Below the pieces are notes generated by a model. That model was given only the letters and a program-made list of their open reading frames with translations, did not search any database and was not told the origin of the DNA. This document shows, piece after piece, positions 9,730-19,158 of a stretch of 64,000 bases of DNA. The translations under genes and the position numbers were made by a program. The stretch is from JACKAF01 sp041391485 (GTDB taxonomy: Bacteria; Bdellovibrionota; FAC87; UBA2466; JACKAF01). Within the stretch, counting starts at the first letter, position 1. Every line of letters starts with the position of its first letter. Where the stretch lies: the NCBI GenBank assembly GCA_041391485.1, contig JAWKNY010000015.1, positions 1 through 64,000 of the forward strand, given 5' to 3'.

Positions 9730-10557
9730 ATGAACGGCCCCTGTCTTATCACTGGTGCAACGGGCCTTTTGGGATCCGAATTTGCCTCAGTCCTAAGGGG
9801 TCACGACACCCATGCCCTCGCAAAGGCGGAACTCGACGTCACAAGCCAGGACTCCGTCCAAAAGACTTTCAAGACCGTTCGCCCCAAGCTGGTCATTCAT
9901 ACCGCTGCGTACACACAGGTGGATGGCGCTGAGGAAAACCGCGAGCACGCGCGCCGTCTCAACGCAGAAAGCGTGAAGTACCTTGTCGAGGCGAGCCGGG
10001 AATACAGCGCCAAACTTGTGCACTTTAGTACGGATCAGGCTCTTTTTGATGGCAATAAGAAGGGGCCGTACGTCGAAACCGACATGCCGAACCCTTCCAA
10101 CTACTATGCCGAAACGAAACTGGAGAGTGAAAGCTACGCGGAAGAGTTGGATGACTCACTGATTTTGCGGGTGCAATGGCTTTATGGTTCTGCCAGACCG
10201 CGTTTCACCCATTTATAAACAAGGCGGAATTCTCCGCCATCTCCGATCAGATAGGGGCCCCTACCTGGAGCCGGGATGTTGTTCGCCTCAATTCTCCAAC
10301 TGCTGGAACGAGAAGCTAATTAGCTATTTCATGTTGCTTATGACGACCACGCCTCATGGCTAGAGATCTTTGAGTATGTAAAATCAATACGGGGCTACAA
10401 TGCAAGTCTAAAGAGTGTACGACGGCGGAACTCGATCTTCCCGCCGGACGCCCTCTCAATGCGGTTCTATGCAATAAGAAACTCAAAGCCACTTTGGGCG
10501 TTACGGATCTCGGAAGCTGAGAACCTCACTTAGAGAATTCTGGCGGAGATCCCATGA
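9730..10557 (+). CDS. rmlD: dTDP-4-dehydrorhamnose reductase (frameshifted)
   Basis: Last step of dTDP-L-rhamnose synthesis or a related dTDP-sugar reductase. The first 160 residues are clean: ITGATGLLGSEF for the cofactor, HTAAYTQVDGAEE, STDQALFDG and the active-site YAETK. After a shift near 10200 the C-terminal half can be followed through several frames (PFINKAEFSAISDQIGAPTW, then FHVAYDDHASW, ending in LREILAEIP). The TGA at 10555-10557 overlaps the ATG of the next gene. About four indels are needed. rmlC, which normally supplies this enzyme's substrate, is not in the window. Confidence 0.8.
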
Positions 10558-11667
10558 ATGTGGATCTGGAATGCGACGACCTCGTTGTGGGCGCAGGCGT
10601 TTGTCGGGCTTGCGGTGGCAGCCGAGTGCGCAAAGCAAGGGCGCACCACCGTACTCCCAGAGCAGCACCTGCAGTTTGGCCAGGAAACCTCTTCCCGGAA
10701 TAGTGAAGTCATCCATAGTGGTATCTATTACCCCGTGATTCCTTCAAACCCGGTTCTGTTTGAGTGGGCGCGAGAAACTATACGCTTACTGCCAGCAGAA
10801 AGGCGTGCCGCGCACGTCCAGACCGGAAAGTACGTGATTGCCACTACCCCTGAGGAGAGCGCCTACCTCGACAAACTTTTGGAACACGCGCGTGGACTCG
10901 ACGTACCGGTTTCACGTGTCAGTGGCAAAGAGGTCCAAAGCAAAGAGCCTCTCATCCGTTGTGTCGATGCGCTTTTTTCTCCCGAACCGGCATCGTGGAT
11001 TCACACCAGTTCATGCAAGCCTGAAAGCGAGCTTGAAAGCCAAGGGGGGCTTTTGGGCTACCGCCACACGGTACAGACCGCGCAGCGAGATTCCCAAGGC
11101 TTCTTATTGCAGATTCAGTCGCCGCAAGGGGCCCTCGTAGCGCGCTGCCAGCGCCTTTTCAACGCGGCCGGGCTCGGTGCTGCCACCTTAAGCAACTCAC
11201 TGCTCCAAAGCAAAAGCTACGAGCACCGTTATTGCAGAGGGCGCTACTTTACGCTTTCCTCTAGATACCTTGCGAAGTTTCATTCCTTGGTCTACCCCGT
11301 ACCGCAAAAGGATGGTCTCGGCGTTCACGTGACGGTGGACTGCGAAGGCCACGCGAGACTGGGACCGGATGTGGATTGGGTCGATGAAAAAGAGTACGGC
11401 TCTTTGCAAAGGTTTTACGATTGCGACTGGGATTCCGTGCTTCCGCAGTTTTTGGCGGCCGTTAGAAAATACTGCCCGAGCTTGGAGGAGTCGGCCCTTT
11501 CACCTGGGCTTATCGGGATACGACCCAAGCTCTTTATCGACGGCAAGCAGCACACAGATTTTCTAGTCGAAGGTTTTGAGGGCTTCGTCCACCTGCTGGG
11601 TATCGAGTCCCCCGGACTAACGGCAGCGTTGGCCATCGCCCCCTATGCTGCCTCGCTCCAGGCATGA
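10554..11667 (+). CDS. FAD-dependent oxidoreductase of the L-2-hydroxyglutarate oxidase type (frameshifted)
   Basis: A DAO/GlpO-family flavoenzyme resembling LhgO. The natural start ATG 10554 gives MNVDLECDDLVVGAGVC, the FAD dinucleotide fold; one extra C near 10605 then throws the frame, after which GLAVAAECAKQG and ETSSRNSEVIHSGIYYP follow correctly. A second compensated pair near 10985-11025 hides GIVDSHQFMQA. The C-terminal FLVEGFEGFVHLLGIESPG is the usual family ending. The ATGA overlap with rmlD places it in the rml operon, where it may oxidise a 2-hydroxy acid or an unusual sugar acid; the substrate is not established. Confidence 0.75.
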
Positions 11668-11708
11668 AGCTTGACCCGATCCGCTTTATCATTCACCGTT
11701 AATAGTCT

Positions 11709-12695
11709 ATGCACAGAGTTCTTATTACCGGCGGCGCCGGTTTTATTGGAAGCCATCTAGTCGACGAGTGCCTGCGTCTTGGGTTTGACGTAACGGTTAT
11801 AGACAACCTTTCCGTCGGCAGAATGCGAAACATCGAAACCCACCTGAAGAACGGAAACTTCCATTTCGTCGAAGCGGATGTTTCCAAATTCGAAAGGATC
11901 GAACCTTACTTCAAGGACATCCACTGGGTTTTCCACCTGGCCGCGCGTGCCGACATTGTGCCGTCCATTCAGTTGCCGCACGTGTACCACCAAGCCAACG
12001 TAGAAGGGACCGTGGCGGTTCTGGAAGCAGCTAGAAAGTGGGATGTGGATCGTTTCGTCTACGCCGCGTCCTCTTCCTGTTACGGAATTCCCGATAGCTA
12101 CCCGACACCGGAAACGGCCGCGATAAAGCCGGAATACCCGTACGCGCTGACCAAGTACGTGGGTGAGTGCTATGTCATGCATTGGGAGAAGGTTTACAAG
12201 TTGCCCGCACTTTCGTTGCGCTTCTTCAACGTGTACGGGCCGCGCGCCCGCACTTCCGGTACCTACGGCGCTGTATTTGGTGTTTTCCTGGGCCAGAAGC
12301 TCGCCGGCAAACCTCTTACTGTTGTTGGAGACGGCTCGCAGACGCGCGATTTCACGTACGTGAGTGACATTGTCAACGCCCTGCTTACCGCCGCCAAATC
12401 TTCCCTGACTGGAGAGATCTTTAACGTGGGTTCCGGCGGGACCTACAGCGTCAACCACTTGGTGGAACTGCTGAATTCAAAGGCCGTCTCAATTCCCAAG
12501 CGACCAGGAGAGCCGGATCAGACTTTCGCGGATATCTCCAAGATTAGAGCCCAGCTCGGGTGGGAACCCAAAGTCTCTTTCGAAGAAGGGGTGAAAGCCC
12601 TTTTGGAGAAGATTGACGACTGGAAGGACGCTCCGGTTTGGACGCCGGAGACCATTGAGAAGGCGACTGCAGACTGGTTTAAATTTCTCTCTTAG
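11709..12695 (+). CDS. UDP-sugar 4-epimerase-like SDR
   Basis: Extended SDR with GGAGFIGSH (8-16), SSSCYG and the catalytic YALTK in YPYALTKYVGE, plus the family block RFFNVYGPRA and GDGSQTRDFTYV. This combination matches UDP-glucose/UDP-GlcNAc 4-epimerases found in O-antigen loci. It is 328 residues and intact. It starts 41 bp after the flavoenzyme and ends with a 4-bp convergent overlap against the acetyltransferase gene. It would supply a galacto- or GalNAc-type nucleotide sugar, but GalE and WbpP types cannot be separated by eye. Confidence 0.8.
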   Translation: MHRVLITGGAGFIGSHLVDECLRLGFDVTVIDNLSVGRMRNIETHLKNGNFHFVEADVSKFERIEPYFKDIHWVFHLAARADIVPSIQLPHVYHQANVEGTVAVLEAARKWDVDRFVYAASSSCYGIPDSYPTPETAAIKPEYPYALTKYVGECYVMHWEKVYKLPALSLRFFNVYGPRARTSGTYGAVFGVFLGQKLAGKPLTVVGDGSQTRDFTYVSDIVNALLTAAKSSLTGEIFNVGSGGTYSVNHLVELLNSKAVSIPKRPGEPDQTFADISKIRAQLGWEPKVSFEEGVKALLEKIDDWKDAPVWTPETIEKATADWFKFLS

Positions 12696-13207
12696 TTGTC
12701 GATGCGGTTGCCGAGCTTGTCGACTTTGCCAACGATACGCGCCGGATTCCCGACCACGAGCGTATAAGGAGGCACGTCTTTGGTCACGACGGCGCCCGCT
12801 CCCACAAAAGCGTACTCACCGATAGTGACACCACACACGATGGTGGCATTCGCTCCGATCGTGGCCCCTCGACAGACATGGGTCGGAAGAAATCCCGCAG
12901 TCCCTTTTTTTGAAAAAGCGCGTGGGTTCATGTCGTTTGTGAACACGGCGTGCGGCCCAACGAAAACATCGTCCTCCAAGGTGACCTTATCCCAGAGGCT
13001 CACTCCGTTCTTGATGGTGCAGCCGTTGCCGATGATGACATGATTCTCGACAAAGACGTGCTCGCCCAGGTTGCAGTTCTTTCCGATGACGGCACCCGGC
13101 AGAACATGAGAAAAGCCCCAGACACGGGTCCCTTCCCCGATCTTTTCACTTTCACAGATGGCTCTCTCATGGACAAAAAAGGATCGTGGGGTCAGTGTGG
13201 TGTTCAT
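12692..13207 (-). CDS. Hexapeptide-repeat sugar N-acyltransferase (WbpD/FdtC type)
   Basis: A left-handed beta-helix acyltransferase that most likely acetylates an amino group on a nucleotide sugar. Isoleucine-patch hexapeptides run from about residue 20 to 150 (IGEGTRVWGFSHV, IGKNCNLGEHV, IGANATIVCGVTIG), ending in VVGNPARIVGKV. H70-region loops and the 171-residue length fit WbpD/QdtC/FdtC relatives. Its ATG overlaps the stop of the aminotransferase by 4 bp, so the two act in sequence: amination, then acylation. It is the last gene of the six-gene minus operon. Confidence 0.8.
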   Translation of the reverse strand: MNTTLTPRSFFVHERAICESEKIGEGTRVWGFSHVLPGAVIGKNCNLGEHVFVENHVIIGNGCTIKNGVSLWDKVTLEDDVFVGPHAVFTNDMNPRAFSKKGTAGFLPTHVCRGATIGANATIVCGVTIGEYAFVGAGAVVTKDVPPYTLVVGNPARIVGKVDKLGNRIDN

Positions 13208-14361
13208 ACGGCCTCGTAGTACTCACGGATGACTTCGGAGATGTAGAAAACGTCCTCCTCCGTCACGGTAGGTCCCATGGGTAGGGAAACACCATGGGCC
13301 GCCACCTTTTCAGCATTTGGGAACTGTCCCAAATCACCCAAGTACTTCTGCACCGCAGGCTGCTGGTGAAGGGCCTTGGGATAATGCACACCCGTTTGGA
13401 TTCCGCGATTTGCGAGAAAAGATTGGAATTTCTCCCGGTCTTCCACGAGCACCACGTACAGGTGGTACACGCTCTGAGCGTTGATATTTTCTACCGGAAG
13501 ACTCAAATACGGAATCTCGGCCAAGTATTGGTTGTACCAGACGGCTACCTGTCGACGTTTTGCGTTCCACTCATCGATCCGATTCAGCTTAATATTCAAA
13601 AACGCGGCCTGTAGATTATCCAACCGTGAGTTATAGCCGAATTCGTCGTGCTGATACTTCTGCGCCCCGCCGTGGTTACTCAGCGCACGCGCGCGCGCGA
13701 CGATGTCACTGTTCTTGCTTAGAAGCGCACCGGCATCCCCAAACGCACCTAAATTCTTCCCAGGAAAGAAACTAAACGTCGCGACATCGCCCCAGTAGCC
13801 CACCGGCTTGTCTCTCCAGAGAGCGCCTTGAGCTTGAGCTGCGTCTTCCAAAATAAAGCAGTTTCGCGAGTCGGCAATTTCGCGGATGCGATCCATCTGC
13901 GGGGATTGACCGTACAGATGGACAGGAACAATCAAGCGAGTTTTCGCACTTATCGCGTCTTCAAGCTTGTCGACGTCCATCAACCAAGTGCCCTCCTCCA
14001 CGTCCACCAGGCGCGGAATAACACCCAGCTCTGCGAGCGGCTCAATAGTCGCGAAGAAAGTCATGGCGGGCACAACGGCCTCGTCGCCAGGTTTTAGGCC
14101 CAGGGCTCGAATGGCCAGACGTAGCGCATCCGTTCCGTTTGCACAGCCCAACACCTGAGATCCGGGAAGCGCCCACTCCGCAAACGCTTCTTCAAAACGC
14201 TGACATTCCGCCCCACGGATAAACGCCGTGTTCTTCACCACCCGCTCGAAGGCTTGCTGGTACAAAGGCCAGTCGGGCTCCAAAATCGCATATAAATCTA
14301 GAAAACCAACCTCACGATGCAGCGCATCGGAGACACGTTTATTCTTTGTAATGGAAGGCAT
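13204..14361 (-). CDS. DegT/DnrJ/EryC1-family sugar aminotransferase
   Basis: PLP-dependent enzyme adding an amino group to a keto-sugar nucleotide. Key features are CANGTDAL (73-80), the PLP-contacting LEDAAQAQGA (171-180) and the Schiff-base lysine K202 in FFPGKNLGAFGDAG. The length of 385 residues is typical. Paired by ATGA overlap with an N-acyltransferase, it should make an N-acylated amino sugar; candidates are the WbpE-type UDP-hexuronate product or a dTDP-3-amino-6-deoxyhexose built on the RmlB product. The frame is intact. Confidence 0.85.
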   Translation of the reverse strand: MPSITKNKRVSDALHREVGFLDLYAILEPDWPLYQQAFERVVKNTAFIRGAECQRFEEAFAEWALPGSQVLGCANGTDALRLAIRALGLKPGDEAVVPAMTFFATIEPLAELGVIPRLVDVEEGTWLMDVDKLEDAISAKTRLIVPVHLYGQSPQMDRIREIADSRNCFILEDAAQAQGALWRDKPVGYWGDVATFSFFPGKNLGAFGDAGALLSKNSDIVARARALSNHGGAQKYQHDEFGYNSRLDNLQAAFLNIKLNRIDEWNAKRRQVAVWYNQYLAEIPYLSLPVENINAQSVYHLYVVLVEDREKFQSFLANRGIQTGVHYPKALHQQPAVQKYLGDLGQFPNAEKVAAHGVSLPMGPTVTEEDVFYISEVIREYYEAV

Positions 14362-14365
14362 ACTA

Positions 14366-15868
14366 CTACTGTATCACAGCGTTCTCTGGGTAAACCCAGA
14401 AAGTAAGGTGCAGGTTTCGTTGATCCCGGCTAGGTGCCGTACCCGAAAAATAAAAAGCCGAAGCAACTTCATTTTCAAAAAGAAACGCGGGGTACAAACC
14501 TACGTAAGGCGTGCTGTAGCTTTGCACGAGTTCAGGCTTGCGCAATGAAGGCGAGTAGTCTTTGGCAGAAGGGACAGTATAAGCGGTTTTGGCGCTACCT
14601 GCTCCGCGCGGCCCGATGATAAGAACGCCTTTCCCGCGAAGCTCTTCCGGACTTGAAATCTTTTGGATCGGCTTTCTCAACCACTGCTCCATTACACCCG
14701 CGTGTATGTCGTCTTTGAGCATGTAGACGTCCGTGTCACGCGTGAGCTCGGAAACTAAAGCGGTATTGCTGTTCTTCACACTGACAAGTTCCGAGGTGTG
14801 CCAAACATTGCTGAGTACGGTGGCCACGATGAAAACCCCAGCAAGAACAGCAAACACACCTTTTTTCTGGTTCATCCCTTCCAACCAGTAGCGGGCTACG
14901 AGCACCACGACCGCAATGAGAATTGGATAAATTGGAAAATGCATGGATGCGGTTCGTGAAACCGGGAAGAGATCGATCAAAAGCGGATGCACCAAAACCA
15001 TCAAAGACATGAGAAACAAAACTCGCTCAGCCAGCGTGCGCCGCCGCTTCATGTCCAGAAAGATAAAGGAAAAGAGGAGTGCTCCCAAGAGCCCGGCAAA
15101 TACCAAGGTGGGCGCATAAAACCCGCCGATTAAGAAAAAGCTCCCAAACGGAACTTTTTGAACCAAACCCATTTGAGAGAGCTCTTCCAAAAAGGAGGAG
15201 TACTCAACCCGACCACTTATCCCATCCCACAACGCGCCTCCGGAAACGATCACGAGCTGCCCGAAAACCAACCCCGCCGTTACCGCATAGCTCGCGAGCC
15301 ACTTCCAACGCATCGAATGCTTCCAGGCGGCCGACAACAGGTAGACGGCGGTAACCAGGCAAATAAACGAGGCAAAGCCGGCCCAGGATATCGATACTTG
15401 TAATCCTGAACATAAGCCCGCCAACGCCAACCAAAGGCCGGTCGGCGCTTCCAAGCCAAAGGCACGTATTACGCAGCACACACTCATCACCGCAAGAAAG
15501 GCGCTAAGGGGGGCTTCAGTCGTGGAGAATAGGTAGAACGTGGGCCAGGTGGAAACCCCAAAAAGAAACATCGCGACCAACGCCACACTCAGCTTTTCGT
15601 GAAGCAGTTGGACCAAAACCCCTACGCCAATGAGAGTGAGGGCATTGAAGAAAAGGTTGTGAAAGACCACTAGCCGCCCACCTTCCACGGCGCTACTAGG
15701 TAGCACCATTCGAAAAATGGATAGAGTAAACTTGAGTAACGGCGCTTGTTCCAAATCAGAGAATAGCGGTGAGGTCTCCGGTAGGGAGAAATAAGGTGCT
15801 GCAACCAGCCACCACAGGACACCGTAAACGACACCAATGGCGACAAATATGCTCAGCGATTTCTTCAT
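14366..15868 (-). CDS. Polytopic membrane protein, possible GT-C glycosyltransferase
   Basis: A 500-residue protein with about ten hydrophobic segments in residues 5-360 and a soluble C-terminal domain of about 130 residues. The first extracytoplasmic loop contains SPLFSDLEQAPLLKF, with acidic residues where GT-C enzymes place their catalytic site, and the layout matches the GT39/PMT-like protein encoded upstream in the same operon. No family signature is decisive. It lies 4 bp before the aminotransferase gene. A role in lipid-linked sugar transfer is inference. Confidence 0.55.
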   Translation of the reverse strand: MKKSLSIFVAIGVVYGVLWWLVAAPYFSLPETSPLFSDLEQAPLLKFTLSIFRMVLPSSAVEGGRLVVFHNLFFNALTLIGVGVLVQLLHEKLSVALVAMFLFGVSTWPTFYLFSTTEAPLSAFLAVMSVCCVIRAFGLEAPTGLWLALAGLCSGLQVSISWAGFASFICLVTAVYLLSAAWKHSMRWKWLASYAVTAGLVFGQLVIVSGGALWDGISGRVEYSSFLEELSQMGLVQKVPFGSFFLIGGFYAPTLVFAGLLGALLFSFIFLDMKRRRTLAERVLFLMSLMVLVHPLLIDLFPVSRTASMHFPIYPILIAVVVLVARYWLEGMNQKKGVFAVLAGVFIVATVLSNVWHTSELVSVKNSNTALVSELTRDTDVYMLKDDIHAGVMEQWLRKPIQKISSPEELRGKGVLIIGPRGAGSAKTAYTVPSAKDYSPSLRKPELVQSYSTPYVGLYPAFLFENEVASAFYFSGTAPSRDQRNLHLTFWVYPENAVIQ

Positions 15869-15871
15869 TGC

Positions 15872-16369
15872 TTAGAGTGAGAAATCTATTGCAAGCCCGG
15901 CCCCGATGAACTCATGCGAGAGTTCCGCTCGAAGCGCAAAATCTCCGCTCAATCTATAGATGAGTCCCAGAGCGACACGTGGGTAAACTCGGGTCGGGTT
16001 GATCGTGCCCCCGAAGCCACCCAGACTGTACAGGCTAAAATCTTCGTTCTTGTGAAAGTCCCAACGCAGGAACAGGCCGTAAGTAGCGGCCGCGGAGGGA
16101 GAGAGAAAGAGCGGCCCACCTTGAAACTCCAAAAACACTTGATCGTTGATATCGGGAATAAACCCTTCATGCGCGATCTTAAAGGCGATGGCCCCGGTGA
16201 GTCCAAACCCCACCGTGCCGCCAATGACCCCAGCTCCCGCCATCGCCGCAAAACTCATGTTGGTAGGAAGCGGTTTCCCCTTCCACTCTTCTTCCGCACG
16301 CAACGGCTGCGCCATCAGACTTAAAGCGAAAGTTGCAACCAGTAAAAAACCGCTAATTTTCCGCGTCAC
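15872..16369 (-). CDS. Predicted outer-membrane protein, unknown family
   Basis: About 165 residues. GTG 16369 is preferred because GGAGG lies seven bases upstream and the protein then begins directly with a signal peptide (MTRKISGFLLVATFALSLMA, cleavage after QPLRA). A longer start at 16444 has no such signal. The mature part has Gly-rich strands (MAGAGVIGGTVGFGLTGAI) and alternating patterns ending in AGLAIDFSL, which suggest a small beta-barrel. It is the third position of the glycan operon, three bases before the polytopic membrane protein. Confidence 0.6.
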   Translation of the reverse strand: MTRKISGFLLVATFALSLMAQPLRAEEEWKGKPLPTNMSFAAMAGAGVIGGTVGFGLTGAIAFKIAHEGFIPDINDQVFLEFQGGPLFLSPSAAATYGLFLRWDFHKNEDFSLYSLGGFGGTINPTRVYPRVALGLIYRLSGDFALRAELSHEFIGAGLAIDFSL

Positions 16370-16385
16370 CTTACCTCCGCGGTGT

Positions 16386-16806
16386 TCAAACACCAATCTT
16401 GAAAACCATTGGGGCTTTGCGTTCGATCGGTTCCACCCAAACATAAAACTGTTTGTTGGACTTGATCAGGTCGAGCGTTGTCTCGCTCCACTGCCCCTCA
16501 AAAAAGATTGTACCGCTTGTATCCACTAATTTCACGCGATTGCGCTGTCCCAACAAGAGACCCTGGAATTTGCTGCCATCGACCGGATACATCCAGCAAT
16601 AAAGCTCTCCAGTCTCACCATCCATAGAGGAAAGAGAGAGGGGCCAATTCGACTCTTTTGACGCATTTCTTCGGGCAATTTCGGGCTGACGGCCGCAAAG
16701 CTTCCATTGCCTCCGACTGCGCCCACTTGGAGCGGGCTTCGCAGGCAGCTAGTTCTTCTTTGATAGTGTTGTCTTCTGTGACCAATGCACGGGTTCCTCC
16801 GCCCAC
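16386..16806 (-). CDS. Small hypothetical protein (one frameshift)
   Basis: Two short frames join into one protein: GTG 16806 begins MGGGTRALVTEDNT with an acidic, cysteine-containing helix (EELAACEARSKWAQSE), and after a shift near 16630 the sequence continues MDGETGELYCWMYPVD and ends FYVWVEPIERKAPMVFKIGV. It fills the gap between the GT39 gene and the barrel gene with 16-32 bp spacing, consistent with an operon member. No family is recognised and the start is uncertain. Confidence 0.45.
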
Positions 16807-16838
16807 TGGCTTATCACAATTTGGCCAAAAGCGTCAGA

Positions 16839-18488
16839 CTACGGCATTAATTGGTGAGTTGGTAAACAGCGTTGTTCTGCCCAAAGCGGGAATGGAACAC
16901 CAGGCGAGCATTTGGGGGGATCCAAGGGCGCTTCGTCCAGCGAGATTAAATAGAAATGCTTACAGTCACTCTTTTCGAGCAGGTTTCGGGGCGCATCGGC
17001 GAAATGAAAGGTTTGCGCCCAGCTCCCCATCGACTTATTCGGAAACTGGTAGCAGTTTTCGCGCACGGGTCCGGTCTTCTCGCGGATCTCAGTCAAAAAG
17101 GATTCGTAGGGCTGGTGGTAGAGAATTCCCAAGGTATCCAAGATCCCATGCTGCATCCGGAACGGCAGGATGGTTAGCATGAGAAAAACGCCACCAAGCA
17201 CTGCAGCGTAGGCCGGTCCACGGGATCGAGACATCCACTCGCCCAAGGCAAGCACCATCGGAATGATAAAGGGTACAAACCAACGAGGTTCCAAGTGGCT
17301 CACGCGCAACAGACTGAGAACAGCCCCGTAAAAAACAAAAACACTGATACAGAAAATAGCCAGCAGATCGAGATTCAACCGCTTGTGCCGCACCCACTGC
17401 GAGGCGCCCGCATAAACGATGGCAAGGCCGACCAATTTCAAGGCCCACAAACGCCCGAGTGACGGCAGCGTCGTTAGAACCTTGGGTACAAAGTTTTCGA
17501 AACCTCCGTGATGGAGGTTCGCAATGGGCTCCAAAGATCGCAACACGCAAACAAAAACCGCAAAAAACAGAGGCAACCAAATCGAGGCCGCGAGAATCAA
17601 CTGCCAACAATAACTCGCAAGCGAGCGATCCATCTTGTGCCGGTTCAAATAAACCCAGAAGCAAAAAGAGGTCAGTAGTAGCAACGAGTAAATGCCCGTA
17701 AACGGATGGGTGAGCACGGAGAGGGCGAAAAACACAGAGAAGATCCAAACCCGGCGGGTGGTGTTTTCGGGCACCCCGCGAGCCCCTATCTCCAAAAGAA
17801 TAAACAGAAGCACGGAGGTTACAAAAAGCGCTGAGACATAACCTCGCGTCGAATGCAGGTACCAAATCACCATCTCGTTCACCAACAAATGAGAAAAGAG
17901 AAGGAGTCGCGTAAATGGTTGCAAGAAGCGGTTCGCGATCGCATTGAGCATGATGAGGAAAAGAGCTGCAAAAATGATAGAGGGAAGGCGGTAGGCAATC
18001 TTGTTCTCCCCAAACAACTTCATCGAACCGATTGCAAAAACGTGGGCGACCGCATGAACTTCGGTGTGCCGAAACGGGTTGATCTCGTGCCAAAAGCTCT
18101 TGGTGATCGCCGCTGCCGCTCGCTGATTTTCGTCCAGGTCAAAGGGCAAGGTAATCTGCTGCACGGTCTGCCCCAAAATGACGAGTGATACGACAACCTG
18201 GAAAACCGTTAGCTTGCGCGAGCTCGCCGCGAAGGTTTTCCATTGGGAAGCTTGTTTTTTTGATACTCGCAAAATTCCGGCAAGAGAGGCGTTCACGGCA
18301 GCCGCAAAAACCAAGATAAACTGGGAGAAACCCAGATAGCGATCCGCGTTTCCTACGACTGTTTGAAAATGCGATGTCGGGCCCACGACAAACAAAAACC
18401 CTGCTAAGGCAAAACAAAGCCAGGCTAAATGCGCCAGCAGAGCGGAATAGCGGGGATTATCAAAGAAATGGGAAGAGAAGCGGTTCAC
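16839..18488 (-). CDS. GT39-like membrane glycosyltransferase
   Basis: A 549-residue integral membrane protein with about twelve hydrophobic segments. The segment DLDENQRAAAAI (117-128), followed by HEINPFRHTEVHAVAHV and YRLPSIIFA, is the first-loop D-E signature of the PMT_2/ArnT class, which moves a sugar from a polyprenyl-phosphate carrier to a lipid, glycan or protein on the outer face. It is first in the minus operon that runs through to the acetyltransferase gene, so it may transfer the amino sugar made by those genes. Confidence 0.75.
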   Translation of the reverse strand: MNRFSSHFFDNPRYSALLAHLAWLCFALAGFLFVVGPTSHFQTVVGNADRYLGFSQFILVFAAAVNASLAGILRVSKKQASQWKTFAASSRKLTVFQVVVSLVILGQTVQQITLPFDLDENQRAAAAITKSFWHEINPFRHTEVHAVAHVFAIGSMKLFGENKIAYRLPSIIFAALFLIMLNAIANRFLQPFTRLLLFSHLLVNEMVIWYLHSTRGYVSALFVTSVLLFILLEIGARGVPENTTRRVWIFSVFFALSVLTHPFTGIYSLLLLTSFCFWVYLNRHKMDRSLASYCWQLILAASIWLPLFFAVFVCVLRSLEPIANLHHGGFENFVPKVLTTLPSLGRLWALKLVGLAIVYAGASQWVRHKRLNLDLLAIFCISVFVFYGAVLSLLRVSHLEPRWFVPFIIPMVLALGEWMSRSRGPAYAAVLGGVFLMLTILPFRMQHGILDTLGILYHQPYESFLTEIREKTGPVRENCYQFPNKSMGSWAQTFHFADAPRNLLEKSDCKHFYLISLDEAPLDPPKCSPGVPFPLWAEQRCLPTHQLMP

Positions 18489-18662
18489 GAAAAAATCCTT
18501 TTTTACGCGTTACGTCAAGACACCAAACGACCGTACTCTCTTATCGGCGCAAATCCTCGGCAACTTCACTTTGACACACTTGAAATCACTCAAGATTCCG
18601 CTTGGCCGTGTGGGCAGCCTGTGTGTACACTTTGGCCCGAAAAACTGACTTGGAGAGGATAC

Positions 18663-19148
18663 ATGCTAAAAAAAATCACACTTTTTTCACTCATTTGTTT
18701 TACCAGCGTCACCTTCGCGGGTGCGCCGTCTTTTCAGCACGAAGTTGAAATGAACGTCACGCAGTCGGCGCTTACAGTCGGCAGTGCCGCGTCGTTCTCC
18801 ATTGGAGCGGGTTACGCTTACGGACTCACGGACATGTTTCAGGTGGGCGGACGAGTCACTTTCTCGACCGTTTCCAGCGTGAGCACTTTCGTCATTCTGG
18901 CGGGGGGCGCGCTAAACCTGAACATCATGAACCCCGGCGGCAAAATCAATTACGCCGATGCCTTGTTCATTCAGGCGTATGTGGGTTTCACCAGCGCCGC
19001 GGGTGCCACGAGCTTCACGTTTGAAGGAACAGTCGGTAAGCGCTTTGCCGTATTAAAGAACGTCACCTACAACCCGGAATTGGGTGTCCTTGTGGCGGGT
19101 GGTGCCGCGTTCATCGCGCGTCCGCTACAGTTCTCGATTCTGTTCTAA
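18663..19148 (+). CDS. Small outer-membrane barrel-like protein
   Basis: 161 residues. The signal peptide MLKKITLFSLICFTSVTFA is followed by alternating strands rich in Gly, Thr, Phe and Val (SFSIGAGYAYGLTDMFQVGG) and a terminal Phe (PLQFSILF), as in small outer-membrane barrels. ATG 18663 follows GAGAGG. It is monocistronic, divergent from the GT39 operon and convergent with the E1 beta gene. No named family is apparent. Confidence 0.65.
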   Translation: MLKKITLFSLICFTSVTFAGAPSFQHEVEMNVTQSALTVGSAASFSIGAGYAYGLTDMFQVGGRVTFSTVSSVSTFVILAGGALNLNIMNPGGKINYADALFIQAYVGFTSAAGATSFTFEGTVGKRFAVLKNVTYNPELGVLVAGGAAFIARPLQFSILF

Positions 19149-19158
19149 GAAGTTTCTT

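Noticed and set aside
12692..14361. Assigning wbpD/wbpE or fdtB/fdtC symbols
   Set aside because: The motifs do not separate UDP-hexuronate from dTDP-hexose pathways.
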